From assembly GCA_028335825.1 (NCBI GenBank), contig JAIOKI010000017.1, forward strand, positions 248,001 to 312,000: a DNA stretch of 64,000 nt, given 5' to 3'. The translations under genes and the position numbers were made by a program. The notes below the pieces were generated by a model. The model was not told the origin of the DNA and searched no databases. It saw only the letters and a program-made list of their open reading frames with translations. The first letter of the stretch is position 1. The number at the start of each line of letters is the position of its first letter. This document shows positions 38,566 to 48,899 of this stretch, piece after piece. This DNA is from Nosema muscidifuracis (lineage: Eukaryota > Microsporidia > Nosematidae).

Positions 38566-39051
38566 ATGAACGAGTTCATTAAAAATCTTAATACTATAAA
38601 AAATATACTAAAAACAAATAACATACCTTACAAAGAATTAGACTATCTTTTCAAAATGAATGATGAACTAGTAGATTGTACAAGAATAGATGAAGAATCT
38701 CTTAATGAGTACATAAGTATAAGAAGAAAGTATAAAGAATCATTAATAGATGGTAGTAGACATATAGAAGCATTAAGAAGAAAGAATATATTAGAAAATA
38801 TTGAAGAAGATACTGAATATTTAGTAAGACTTAATGAGTATATTAAAGTAGTACTTGAAGAGAAAGAGAAACCTTTAGAATTATTAATAAATAGTTTAGA
38901 ATATTCTGAAGAATATTTAATAGAGAGTAATAAACAAATGGAAGCTTATAAAAATAGGAAGTTTAAGTGTACAACTTTTAAGAAGATATTTAAAGGGGTG
39001 TGTATATTTTTAGGAATTTTATTAATGATACATATTTATAAATTATTATAA
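38566..39051 (+). CDS. Tail-anchored coiled-coil protein, SNARE-like
   Basis: A 161-residue protein with a helical, charged body and one C-terminal hydrophobic helix (VCIFLGILLMIHIYKLL) preceded by a basic patch (AYKNRKFKCTTFKKIFKG). Heptad-like leucines and isoleucines run through LLINSLEYSEEYLIESNKQM. This is the architecture of ER/Golgi SNAREs such as Sec20, Use1 or Bos1, but I cannot fix the zero-layer residue or subfamily. The upstream lacks CCC and has TATGCATAAATAAAAT. The last 30 bp of the gene region are copied exactly at 39112-39141. Confidence 0.55.
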   Translation: MNEFIKNLNTIKNILKTNNIPYKELDYLFKMNDELVDCTRIDEESLNEYISIRRKYKESLIDGSRHIEALRRKNILENIEEDTEYLVRLNEYIKVVLEEKEKPLELLINSLEYSEEYLIESNKQMEAYKNRKFKCTTFKKIFKGVCIFLGILLMIHIYKLL

Positions 39052-39832
39052 AATATGATTTTTAGATGAATTTTATAGATGATTTTTATAGATGATTTTA
39101 ATGGTATTATAAATGATACATATTTATAAATTATTATAAAAGATACTACTAATAGCTATAAAATATACTATTAATAGCTATTAAAGATAATCCTAATAGC
39201 TATAAATGATACTATAAAACATACTATTAACAGCTATAAAATATACTACTAATAGCTATTAAAAATAAGTATAATCAAAATATACTTTAATTAAATGATA
39301 GAACTTTAAAATCAAATAGAAATATTTTATAAATATTTTTAATCATGAGTCAATAGTATTTAAAAATTTGGAAAAATAAATTAAAAGTCATAAAGACAGT
39401 ATCACTTGATCTTGTTTGTTTATGCTATATCTGTAATCTTAAGAAATTAAAATTAAATTAAAATCCAAATAAATATTTATTTATAAGGAAATATAATAAA
39501 AAAATATTAAAATAAATATTATAAAAAAAATATAATAAAAAAATATTTATTTATAAGGAAATATAATAAATATTAAAAATATTATAATAAATAAACATTA
39601 TTAAAATATAATAAAATAAATATTATAATAAATAAACATTATAAATAAATATTATAAAAATATCATAAAATAAACATTTATAAAAAAATATTATACGTAA
39701 TTTAAAAATCCAAATTTTTTAAAATAATCTTAAAATAGAATAAAATAAATCAATTTATGTAAAATAAAATAAAATAAATCAATTTATGTAAAATAGGTAA
39801 ATAAAATTATCTTAAAATAAACTTAAGTATTA
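39052..39832. repeat. Spacer with a copied gene end and a TAATAGCTATAAAATA array
   Basis: 39112-39141 repeats 39024-39053 (the end of the SNARE-like gene) without a mismatch. Then about 39140-39265 carries six or so copies of ACTATTAATAGCTATAAAAT (27-30 bp), and 39480-39700 A/T-rich repeats of AAATATTATAATAAATAAAC. No gene. Confidence 0.8.
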
Positions 39833-40201
39833 TTAACAATTTTTCTTTGCTTTTTCTACTAGAGTATACAATGTAGGGACTGGTACATCTACAATAGTAT
39901 TTTCACTAGTACTATGTGATTCTTCATCATCTTCATTCTTAGATTTCTTCTTAATAGTTTGTCTTGTATTCTGAAACCACTTCTGGATACTCTTAGGATG
40001 TATATTAATTAATAAAGCTAAGTCTATTATCGTAGAAGTAGAAGGAAATCTTGTAATCTCAAATACATAATTAAGTACACAAGTTTGTAATCTTGATTTA
40101 CGTATTTGTCTCCCATATCTCTGATCATATTTAGTGTATCTAGTAAGTTTAAGAAGGCCTAGAATTGATTGCCACTCTTTATGATTTAGTACAGGGTGCA
40201 T
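39833..40201 (-). CDS. Homeodomain transcription factor
   Basis: The 122-residue protein has a homeodomain whose recognition helix reads HPKSIQKWFQNTRQTIKKK (residues about 68-86), with the W-F-Q-N-x-R core of helix 3; helices 1 and 2 are RLQTCVLNYVFEITRFPSTS and TIIDLALLINI. The C-terminus is acidic then hydrophobic. Small homeodomain proteins are a known family in microsporidia (a dozen in E. cuniculi) and act as nuclear DNA-binding regulators. TTTCCC lies 2 bp before the ATG. Target sites are unknown. Confidence 0.88.
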   Translation of the reverse strand: MHPVLNHKEWQSILGLLKLTRYTKYDQRYGRQIRKSRLQTCVLNYVFEITRFPSTSTIIDLALLINIHPKSIQKWFQNTRQTIKKKSKNEDDEESHSTSENTIVDVPVPTLYTLVEKAKKNC

Positions 40202-41969
40202 AAGGGAAATATAAAATATTAATAAATAGACTTGATATGTTTATGATGATTGATTTATCATAAGGAGTCATTAATTTTTATTAAAGATAATCTAAAAAAA
40301 TATTGGAAGAGAAGCTGTTATATTTTAATAAATACAGTTTTTAATTAATAAGGTATTCATTATAAAATATATTGAATTGTATGATATATAATTAATTATA
40401 ATAGATGTGATAATAATTATATTGATAATAAAGATATGATAATAGATATGTTTAATTATAGATGTGATAATGATAATAGATATGTTTAATTATAGATATG
40501 ATAATGATAAAGATATGATAATAATAATATATAATAATATATAATAATAGATATGATAATAATTATATTTAATTATAAACAATAATATACAATAATATAT
40601 AATATTAAATAATAATAATTATAATAATAAATATTTATAATATTAAATAATTTTATTTTAATTACTCAATATTATTAATTATGAGTTATTGATTAACCAG
40701 GTATCAGATTAAAAGATGATATGTGTATAATATTGAATCATATAAACAAATAATAATTAAACAATTAGTGATATTTATTTATAATAAGAAATAAGATATT
40801 TGAAAATAATTGTTTATTAATGTACATAAAAAATATTTAATAATTTTTAAAATATTTTATAAAGTTAAAGTTTAAAATATTTTAAATAAATTTTATAAAT
40901 GATATTTTAAAGAATATTTTAAATTTTAACTTTATAAATGATATTTTAAAAAATATTTTATATATAAATTTTATAAATGATATTTTAAAAAATATTTTAA
41001 ATTTTATAAGGGATATTTACAAAATATTTGACAGAAGAAATTTAAAATATTTTTTATAAATAAATTTTATCTAGGATATCAAATATTTTAAATATTTTTT
41101 ATATAATATTTAGAATATTCTTTATCAAAATAAAATGTCAAATATTTCATTATTGGGAAATAATACTATAGTAAAATATAAGAAAAGTACTATTAGTGAA
41201 ATATATATTTAATATTATAAAAATGCTATTAGTAAAATATAAGAAAAATAATAAAAAAATTTAATTTATCAATTTTAAGCTAAATTATCTTTAAATGAAA
41301 TTTGGTAGATATTACAGTTTTTAAATAAATAAATTAAACTTCATTTATTAATATAATAATAAAGAAGTATAATAAATAAAAGATTTACTCTATCAAGAAA
41401 ATAAATATAATATTTTTTAAATATTCTTTTATGTATGTCATTTAATGACGTTAATAAGCTTATGATTAAGTCAATACATTAATTTTATATTTATGTATAT
41501 AAAAATATTTACTAGAAGATATTAAAGAAGAAAATGTAAAGTCTTATATACATAAATAAAAATGTGATATATTTTTATAATTTCTTTATATACATAAATG
41601 AAGATCTTATATATATAAGTAATGATTCTTTATACATAAATAAAAATGTAATATATTTTTATAACAATATTAACTTCTATTATTGACATATCTTTTAAAG
41701 ACTATTAATGAGATATTCTAATATTCTATTTTGATAATAAAATAATTGTTTTTTTTATTCTTTTATATTACCTTTTGATAATAAAATATTTTCTTTTATA
41801 ATCCATCTTAGTATTTCCATGCTAATATTTTCTTTTTATATTTTTTTATATTCTATTTGATAATATAATAATTTCTTTATTATTCTTTTTATATTTCCAT
41901 GCTAATATTTTCGTTTATAATCCATCTTAGTATTTCCATGCTAATATTTTTTTTATATTTTTTTCCCCT
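40202..41969. repeat. 1.8-kb gene-free A/T-rich spacer
   Basis: 40430-40620 repeats GATAATAGATATGTTTAATT-like units. 40850-41090 repeats AAATTTTATAAATGATATTTT with AAAATATTTTA. 41560-41660 repeats ATACATAAATAAAAATGTAA, and 41750-41960 repeats TATTTCCATGCTAATATTTT (three copies). No tRNA, ORF or start signal is seen before 41966. Confidence 0.8.
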
Positions 41970-42581
41970 ATGTCAGATATACATAAAGATTCTCTCTACA
42001 CAGTATTTGCTAAGATGTACACTAATAGAGTCAATTTATTTAAGAAAGTTCACAAATTAAAACAAGAACTTGATTTAAAAATGAAAGACCAATTTTTATT
42101 AAAAACATGTATACATCATAAAGAAGAAGAAATTAATAAAAAGAAAGGTAAACCTGTAACAAAAGATTTTGTATTTACATTAAGTAAAGGTCCTGATACA
42201 TATTTTGAGGTACTTGATATAGGTAAATTACCTGAAAGTTCTTATGAAAAATATCATACTAAAGAATATATTTATCCTATAGGATACAAATCAAAAAGAA
42301 TATTTGTATCTTATAAGGATCCTAATGATACAAAAATGGTTTATTTATGTGAGATAAAAGATACAGGAATGTGTATCAGTACTAAAGGATGTACATGGTC
42401 AGGTCAAGATTTATGGAAAAAATTTAGTGATAGTTTTGATCAGAATCTTGAATTTAAAAATGTTGAGCACTTTTTTGGATTGACTTATAAACCTGTTCAG
42501 TATCGGATAGAAAAATTAGGAGATATAAGTTTGTTTGTAAATTATGTAATGGTAGATGATAGAAAGAAATTAAGTCAATAA
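41970..42581 (+). CDS. FYRN/FYRC-domain protein, TBRG1-like
   Basis: A 203-residue protein. An N-terminal coiled coil (residues 5-50) is followed by an FYRN part, YIYPIGYKSKRIFVSYKDPN (about 96-115) and MVYLCEIKDTG, then an FYRC part with FFGLTYKPVQYRIEKL. This matches TBRG1 and the F/Y-rich module of trithorax/MLL proteins (LYPVGYCSTRVYAS, FFGFSHPAIHNLIQ). In animals the module packs as one domain in chromatin regulators. With no SET or PHD domain here, it is a stand-alone chromatin-associated candidate in the nucleus. TTCCCC is one base before the ATG. Confidence 0.72.
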   Translation: MSDIHKDSLYTVFAKMYTNRVNLFKKVHKLKQELDLKMKDQFLLKTCIHHKEEEINKKKGKPVTKDFVFTLSKGPDTYFEVLDIGKLPESSYEKYHTKEYIYPIGYKSKRIFVSYKDPNDTKMVYLCEIKDTGMCISTKGCTWSGQDLWKKFSDSFDQNLEFKNVEHFFGLTYKPVQYRIEKLGDISLFVNYVMVDDRKKLSQ

Positions 42582-42923
42582 TAGAAAAAAGGTTTGTATT
42601 TTATAAAGGTATAATAAAAGGTTATATTTTTATATTTAATTAATCTTATATTTAATTAATATCTTTTATAAGTTAAACTTGTCTTCTTATATTTAATATA
42701 TATCTTTTTAATTTATTCCTATATTTTATAAGTTAATCTTGTCTTCTTATATTTAATCAATATATCTTTTTAATTTATTCCTATATTTAATATATGTCTT
42801 TTCAATTTATTACTATATTTTACTCTTATATATAATAATTATCTTTTTAATATATTCATATATTTTACTCTTATATATAATAATTATCTTTTTAATATAT
42901 ATCTTTAAATCTTTTAGCCCTTT
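42582..42923. repeat. Spacer of TTTTTAATTTATTCCTATAT-type repeats
   Basis: Several imperfect 40-45-bp units built on CTTATATTTAATATATATCTT and TTTTTAATATAT. 42823-42900 has two nearly identical 42-bp copies. No gene. Confidence 0.75.
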
Positions 42924-43466
42924 ATGTTAGAAAATTACATGGAAAGAATTCGTAACAAAATTTATAAAATTGTTCAACACAACGAGAAACTTAAGAAGTT
43001 CAATTATAAAATGGAATCTTTGTTAGTATCATTTGATACATATTCTATAACAAATTCTGTAAATAAAAAAATAGTAAAAACATCAGAAATCCAGAAATTA
43101 TCAAAAATATTGAAAAAAGAACAATCAATTGATAAAATAAATATAACTAATAATATTGACCAAATACCTAAAAAAAATAAGATAGATTTAATAGATACAA
43201 GTCTGTTATTCGATACTAAAAATGATATCTTAAATAGAGCATTAAGTGATTCTTCATTAAATAAATCTAACAAAGGACATGTAATTAAGATTATTGATTT
43301 ATTGTATCAAAATAAGAATGGAATTATGTGGGAAGATCTTATTAAAAAAAGTGGGGTTCCTAAATATAGATGTATAGAAATACTAAATTGTTTAGTTAAA
43401 TTAGAACCTCCTGTAATGATTAAGAAGAGGGATAAAGGATTTACATGTTATTTGAATGATAATTAA
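42924..43466 (+). CDS. Unknown protein with C-terminal winged-helix-like domain
   Basis: The 180-residue protein starts with a helical coiled-coil stretch (about 1-35), has a low-complexity lysine/asparagine middle, and ends in a compact helix-turn-helix-like segment: HVIKIIDLLYQNKNGIMWED then LIKKSGVPKYRCIEILNCLV and a beta hairpin PPVMIKKRDKGFTCYLN. This helix-helix-helix-wing order suggests a winged helix such as in transcription or kinetochore proteins. I cannot name a family. CCC lies 3 bp before the ATG. Confidence 0.65.
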   Translation: MLENYMERIRNKIYKIVQHNEKLKKFNYKMESLLVSFDTYSITNSVNKKIVKTSEIQKLSKILKKEQSIDKINITNNIDQIPKKNKIDLIDTSLLFDTKNDILNRALSDSSLNKSNKGHVIKIIDLLYQNKNGIMWEDLIKKSGVPKYRCIEILNCLVKLEPPVMIKKRDKGFTCYLNDN

Positions 43467-43671
43467 TTGTTAAAGATAAAGTCATTTTTGAATATTTTAT
43501 ATTAAAAAGTTATATAATGATTTTTTTATATTTAATATAAATAATATAACTAAAAAACCTATATATTTTTTAATATAACCTTTTTAATATAATAAAAATA
43601 ACTAAGCAAATTTAATATAATATAACTTTTTTAATATAAAAACATTTCTTTTAATATAAACTCAATTCTTT

Positions 43672-44364
43672 TTAATTTTTTCCTTTTACAGAAGTATAAA
43701 TCAAACTCATTATTGTAGCAAAAGTATTATTCATATTATCATAAGAATCTACAATAATATTATTATACACTAACCTATAATCTTTTTTAGAAACATTACT
43801 TGGATCTCTTTTATCAATATCATCAAAAAAAGTTTTAAATTTATCCATAGGTTTACAAACATTCTCTCCTATAAGAGTAGAATAGATAAAATATTTAACA
43901 CAAAAATCTGTAACATCTTCTTTAGAAAATTTAATTCTTGTATTACGATTAACTTCAAATAACTTCTTAGATTCTTTAATAAGATCCATATCAGGTGAAG
44001 CAAAAAAGTCATCATAAATTTTATCAACTATTTCACCAAAAATATTTTCAATTTCTGGTATAAATTCTTTGATATCATCGATCTGATTAAATTTTTTAGC
44101 TGATTCGGATATATTATTAAGAATAATTTTGAATATTGATAAAGTGTTATGGAAAAAAAGACTTGGATCGAGTTTAAGTCGAAATTGTTTAGGAATTCTT
44201 ATATCATACTTTTTTAGAATTTTCGCATAGATTTCTGAAATATTATCAGCATTTTCTTGATCCGAAAGAATATTGGGATGGTTCTCAATAGAATCTTCTT
44301 GTTCTTGAATTTCTGTATCAGGTTTACAAAAAATTGATAGTAAAATCATATTATAGATTAACAT
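43672..44364 (-). CDS. Putative secreted protein, 230 aa, unknown
   Basis: The N-terminus MLIYNMILLSIFCKP looks like a short signal peptide with cleavage near residue 13-16, followed by an acidic stretch and a helical body without membrane segments. Four cysteines or fewer remain in the mature part. There is no known motif. If secreted, it could be a wall, polar tube-associated or host-directed protein, but nothing here decides that. ATCCCC lies 6 bp before the ATG. An internal methionine at residue 6 would shorten but keep the hydrophobic leader. Confidence 0.65.
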   Translation of the reverse strand: MLIYNMILLSIFCKPDTEIQEQEDSIENHPNILSDQENADNISEIYAKILKKYDIRIPKQFRLKLDPSLFFHNTLSIFKIILNNISESAKKFNQIDDIKEFIPEIENIFGEIVDKIYDDFFASPDMDLIKESKKLFEVNRNTRIKFSKEDVTDFCVKYFIYSTLIGENVCKPMDKFKTFFDDIDKRDPSNVSKKDYRLVYNNIIVDSYDNMNNTFATIMSLIYTSVKGKN

Positions 44365-45873
44365 ATTTAAGGGGATATTAAAATAAAATTTAAAAAAAGA
44401 TATTATTTAATAATAATTTTAACATTTTGTAGTAAATATCTGTAAATAAAAAGAGGTAAAAAATAAGGTTTTGTTTATTTTTAATTTATCATTTAAATTA
44501 ATTATGTATCATATTAAATTTAATAAAAAAATAAATATATAAAAAATTTATATTTAATTATGTATTAAAATATGAATTTTTAGTAATTTTGTTTTTTATT
44601 GATATTGACTTGATAAAAAATATTTATATTTAATTATGTATTAAAATATAAAAATTTTAGTAATTTTGTTTTTTATTGATATTGATCTGATAAAAAATAA
44701 TTTTTAATATAAATATAAACATTAAATTATAAACAATATTTTTTTTAATATAAACATTAAATTATAAACAATATTTTTTAATATAAACATTAAATTATAA
44801 ACAATATTTTCTTAATATAAACATTAAATTATCAATATCAAAGAGAAAATCACTTGATCATTTTTTTTAAATATTCTTATTAATTTAAAATAGCATTAAG
44901 ATATTCCTTATAGATATTTAAATATTAAATTTACATTTCTAAGATATCATTCTAAATTGTTTTGTCAATTTTTTAAATTTCTCTCATTTGTAATAAATGA
45001 AAACTTTCCATGAATTTTCAATATTATAGAATGAATTTATTAAAAAAAGAATATTTAGATAAAATAAAAGTCAATATTTATATTTAAATAAGGTTTATTA
45101 AAACAATCTAATATTTTTTTTATGTTGACGAAATATTATTCAATTTTTTCTATTTATAATTTAACGTTATTTAATTAAAATTAATAATTCTAATATTTTA
45201 ATTAATAATGATAATTTAAGGTCTATTAAATTAATATTTAATTTAGTAAAATATCATTATAAGTCTTTATTTTCATTATTAAATTAAAGATTAATGTATT
45301 TTCCAGTTTTACTAAATCTTATAAATTATGAGATTTTAGATAAATTAAATATTCTTATAAGACTTAATAAATATGTTTATTTTAATTTATTTATTGTTGG
45401 GGATATTTCACAATATTTTTTTAAAGGTGCTTTTCTGCAATAGTTTTTTTTGTATTCCAAAGTCAATCTTTAAAACTTTATATTGTTTATATTTTTTCTT
45501 TATGATTTATTTCTTATTACTATATTTTCTTAATCCTTAACTAAGAGATAATTGTATTCTAAAATTTTAATTAAGTGATATGTTTGAAAAGAAGTTATAC
45601 TTAATCTTAATAATGACATATATCAGGTATGCTAGTATGTATAATAAATTATTAAATATTAGTGTTTTTAATTTAATTATTTATTATCTACAGTTAAGAT
45701 TATTTAAATAATCTTTTTTCTTCACTTAGAGTTTAAAAATTATTTAAATTATCTCTTGATTTTTTTTCTTCACTTAGAGTTTAAAAATAATTTAATTACT
45801 AAATAAAAAGTTAAATTTTTATCTCTCAAGTCTCTTCATTTTTTAAATATTTTTTTTCCTTTTTATTTACCCT
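44365..45873. repeat. 1.5-kb gene-free spacer
   Basis: 44550-44700 has two copies of a 75-90-bp unit with AGTAATTTTGTTTTTTATTG. 44710-44830 has four copies of TATAAACATTAAATTATAAA at about 35-bp spacing. 45700-45790 has two copies of TTTTTTCTTCACTTAGAGTT. 45380-45560 is less repetitive but carries no ORF. TTACCC at 45868-45872 belongs to the next gene. Confidence 0.8.
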
Positions 45874-48786
45874 ATGTTTGAAATAGAAAGTTTTATAAAA
45901 AAGTTAAACAACCAAAATGTTGACTTAAATATCGATGAATACACTTCATTAATAGATATGTGTGACAATTACAATAAGAAATACAAAATATTCAGGTTAA
46001 TAAAATCAAATACTACAAATATATCATCATCTCTTCCACTTATATTCTTGCTAACATCCAAACTAAAAAATGTTTACGAAAACGAACTCGTTTTAGAAAT
46101 TCTTGAATATTTTAAAAATATAAAAAATACGCACGAATACGATTGGATATCAAAAATTATATTTTTAATTTTGGAGTACGTCAAAGATAAAAAAAAGAAT
46201 AATGAAATCAAACTCCTTGTTCTTGAAAATATAAAGATATGTTCGATGCATACTAACATAATAAATTATATCTATAATTTTATGTTGAACGATAATTCGT
46301 CAGAAATTGTGTATGCAATTTTGGTTTTTATACCAGAAATATGTGATAATTTTGTACGTGAAGCTATTTTACAAACTAATCCAATAATTCTAAAAAATTG
46401 TTCAATGATTCTTGTTAATTTATGTTCTACACAACGTAACTTGTTTATTAATTATAAACATTTTGATATATTTCTTGATTCTGAACATTATTTCTTAAGA
46501 AATTGTTACTTAGAAATTATTTATAATATAGTAGATGTTTATAAAGAAATAGAAGATATTCAAGGAATTAATAATATTATTAATGTTTTAAAAGAAAGAC
46601 TTAATGATGTTTATTTTAATGTTAGATATAAAGCTTTAAGTTTATTAGGATTATTATTTGAAAATAATTCTGTACCTCTTGATACAAGAAATGAACTTAT
46701 AAAATGTATTGGTGAACGTATATTAGATAAGACAGTTATAGTAAGAAAGAAAGCAGTTACTATATGTAATAATTTATTAATTAATAATCCATTTATATCT
46801 GAAGATAATTTAATTAAAAAAGATAGCTTAGTTGGTAAAAGTAGATTAGTTAATGAAGATGGATTAGTTGATAAAAGTAGGTTGGTTGATGAAGATAGAT
46901 ATGTTGATAAAAAAATATTAGATGATGAAGATACACTAATTAAAAATGATAACTCAATTTATAAAGATAACTTAATTAAAAATGATAACTCAATTTATAA
47001 AGATACACTAATTAAAAATAATAGTTCAATTGAAGATAGTATGGATTCTACTAAAATTAAGTATTATCAAGATATGAATAATTTCCATGACGTAATGAAA
47101 ATTATATTATCAAATGTAATGACTTTATTAAATTCTAACCCATCTAATGATAGTCAAGTTTTTCTTGATTTTATAAAATTATGCTTATATTACGAAATTG
47201 AAGGTTCTAAAGAATGTTTTGAAAAAACTTTTGATTTAGTATGGGAAAATGATTGTATTATATCTTGTTTTAAAGATATAATAACTAGAATACGTGTTAA
47301 AAAAATAAGTGTAATATCTTTTTTAAAGAAATTTGTATCACGTCAAAGAAGTAAATCTTTTGAAAAAATAGTAAGAGAATTATATAAAAGAAGTGTTTTA
47401 AATATTTATGAAGATCTTCATAAGGATATTTTAAAAAACAAAGATATTTTTGAATCTTCATATCTTTTATTTTGTATAGGAAAATATTTAGAAAATGATA
47501 AATTTTTTGAATTACTTAAACATGTTACAAATATTTTATTTAGTGTAACTACTAATGAAGAATTAGATTGTGCTTTACAAATATATTCTAATATATTAAA
47601 TCTAAAAACTAAAAGAAAAGAATTAGAAAAATCTGATATTTTAAATCTTGTTATAAAAAATTTATCAAAAATGGTATTTTTTGATTTTAGAATAGTACAA
47701 GATTCTATAAATTTAATATATAAAATTTCAAAAGATCCTGAAATTTTTATAAAGAAAATGCTTATATTAATGAATAATAAGAATTTAAATCTTTTAAAAT
47801 TAATTTATTCAATAGGATGTATAGGACTTAATCATATGAAATATCTTGATATGCTTGAAAAGATATCAAAAGAAAAGAAAGAAAAAATTAATGTATCTGT
47901 TCCTGAAGATATTAAAGAAAGAAGAAAGAGCATAAATGCATCAAGAATGAGTTTTCAATCTTTTTTAGAAGAAGAAGATAAATCTATTAAAATTAAAAAA
48001 GAAGATATAGAAGAAAATTTTATGGATAATAAAACTGAAGATGAAATTTCTGATTTCTTTTTCTATCTTAAAGAAAAAGATATTTTATATAACAAAAATG
48101 GATTATTATATGAATATTCAAAAATGATACCTGAATTTTGTAAATCAGAAGATAAAAATTTACAAGAAGTTTCTTTCTTATCTTTATATAAGCTAATGTG
48201 TTTAAGTTCAGAATATTTTATTGAACATAAAGATTTATTCTTAAGTTCTTTTTTAAATTCTAATTATAATATAAGAGCTAATGCTATAATTTCTATGGGA
48301 GATTATTTATTATCTTTTAATTCTATTATAGAAAATAATAGTAAATATTTATTTGAAGGATTAGGAGATCAAAATACAACAGTTAGAAAGAATTCTTTAT
48401 TAACAATTTATAGTTTACTTAAAAGAAATATTTTAAGATTGGGTAGTAATTCAATTTATTTAACGAATTTAATATTTGATGAAGATGATGAAATAAGAAA
48501 TATTACACATAATATAATATATTCTTTATCTGAGAATGATAATTTTATAACTACAATCGTATATGAGAAATTTAGTAATAGTGTAAATGATTATAGTAAA
48601 TTTGTAGATTTCTTTATTCCACTTCTTAAAGATAAAAGTAAAGAAACAATATTTCTTAAACTTTTACGTACATCAATTGAAAAAGAAGTTTTAAAATTTA
48701 TTTTTAATAAGTTTACTTTTAATGAAAAATTTATAGAAGATATGAAACATATTGAAGAATTTAAAAGTCTTGAAATATTTAATTAA
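45874..48786 (+). CDS. Condensin subunit CAP-D2 (Ycs4/Cnd1)
   Basis: A 970-residue HEAT solenoid. ERLNDVYFNVRYKALSLLGL followed by VPLDTRNELIKCIGERILD and KTVIVRKKAVTICNNLLINN matches the CAP-D2 core (DVNSFVRSRVLQVW...AVGRLQDKSxxVRKNAIQLL). The C-terminal Cnd1 domain reads SEYFIEHKDLFLSSFLNSNY, NIRANAIISMGDYLLSF and DQNTTVRKNSLLTIYSLLKR. It binds the CAP-H kleisin in the condensin ring that compacts chromosomes; CAP-H is also in this window. It is shorter than yeast Ycs4 (1,176). Residues about 311-390 are a repetitive D/N/K-rich insert. TTACCC is one base before the ATG. Confidence 0.88.
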   Translation: MFEIESFIKKLNNQNVDLNIDEYTSLIDMCDNYNKKYKIFRLIKSNTTNISSSLPLIFLLTSKLKNVYENELVLEILEYFKNIKNTHEYDWISKIIFLILEYVKDKKKNNEIKLLVLENIKICSMHTNIINYIYNFMLNDNSSEIVYAILVFIPEICDNFVREAILQTNPIILKNCSMILVNLCSTQRNLFINYKHFDIFLDSEHYFLRNCYLEIIYNIVDVYKEIEDIQGINNIINVLKERLNDVYFNVRYKALSLLGLLFENNSVPLDTRNELIKCIGERILDKTVIVRKKAVTICNNLLINNPFISEDNLIKKDSLVGKSRLVNEDGLVDKSRLVDEDRYVDKKILDDEDTLIKNDNSIYKDNLIKNDNSIYKDTLIKNNSSIEDSMDSTKIKYYQDMNNFHDVMKIILSNVMTLLNSNPSNDSQVFLDFIKLCLYYEIEGSKECFEKTFDLVWENDCIISCFKDIITRIRVKKISVISFLKKFVSRQRSKSFEKIVRELYKRSVLNIYEDLHKDILKNKDIFESSYLLFCIGKYLENDKFFELLKHVTNILFSVTTNEELDCALQIYSNILNLKTKRKELEKSDILNLVIKNLSKMVFFDFRIVQDSINLIYKISKDPEIFIKKMLILMNNKNLNLLKLIYSIGCIGLNHMKYLDMLEKISKEKKEKINVSVPEDIKERRKSINASRMSFQSFLEEEDKSIKIKKEDIEENFMDNKTEDEISDFFFYLKEKDILYNKNGLLYEYSKMIPEFCKSEDKNLQEVSFLSLYKLMCLSSEYFIEHKDLFLSSFLNSNYNIRANAIISMGDYLLSFNSIIENNSKYLFEGLGDQNTTVRKNSLLTIYSLLKRNILRLGSNSIYLTNLIFDEDDEIRNITHNIIYSLSENDNFITTIVYEKFSNSVNDYSKFVDFFIPLLKDKSKETIFLKLLRTSIEKEVLKFIFNKFTFNEKFIEDMKHIEEFKSLEIFN
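46807..47060 (+). repeat. In-frame coding repeat inside CAP-D2
   Basis: An in-frame tract in which units like LIKNDNSIYKDN and SRLVDEDR repeat with drift (12-15 residues each, about six copies). At DNA level, ATTAAAAATGATAACTCAAT occurs twice within 45 bp. It is a low-complexity insertion between HEAT blocks. Confidence 0.85.
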
Positions 48787-48787
48787 A

Positions 48788-48893
48788 GTTACTTTTAATA
48801 AAAAATTTATTGAAATATTTAATTAAATTATTTTTTAATGAAAAATTTATATAAGATATGAAACATATTGAAGAATTTAAAAATATTAAATTA
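48788..48893 (+). repeat. Two copies of the CAP-D2 3' end in the spacer
   Basis: 48833-48882 matches coding 48717-48766 at 49 of 50 positions. The stretch before it (48790-48826) is a second copy with an internal deletion, joined to TGAAATATTTAATTAA, the real gene's last codons and stop. Confidence 0.92.
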
Positions 48894-48899
48894 AATTTA

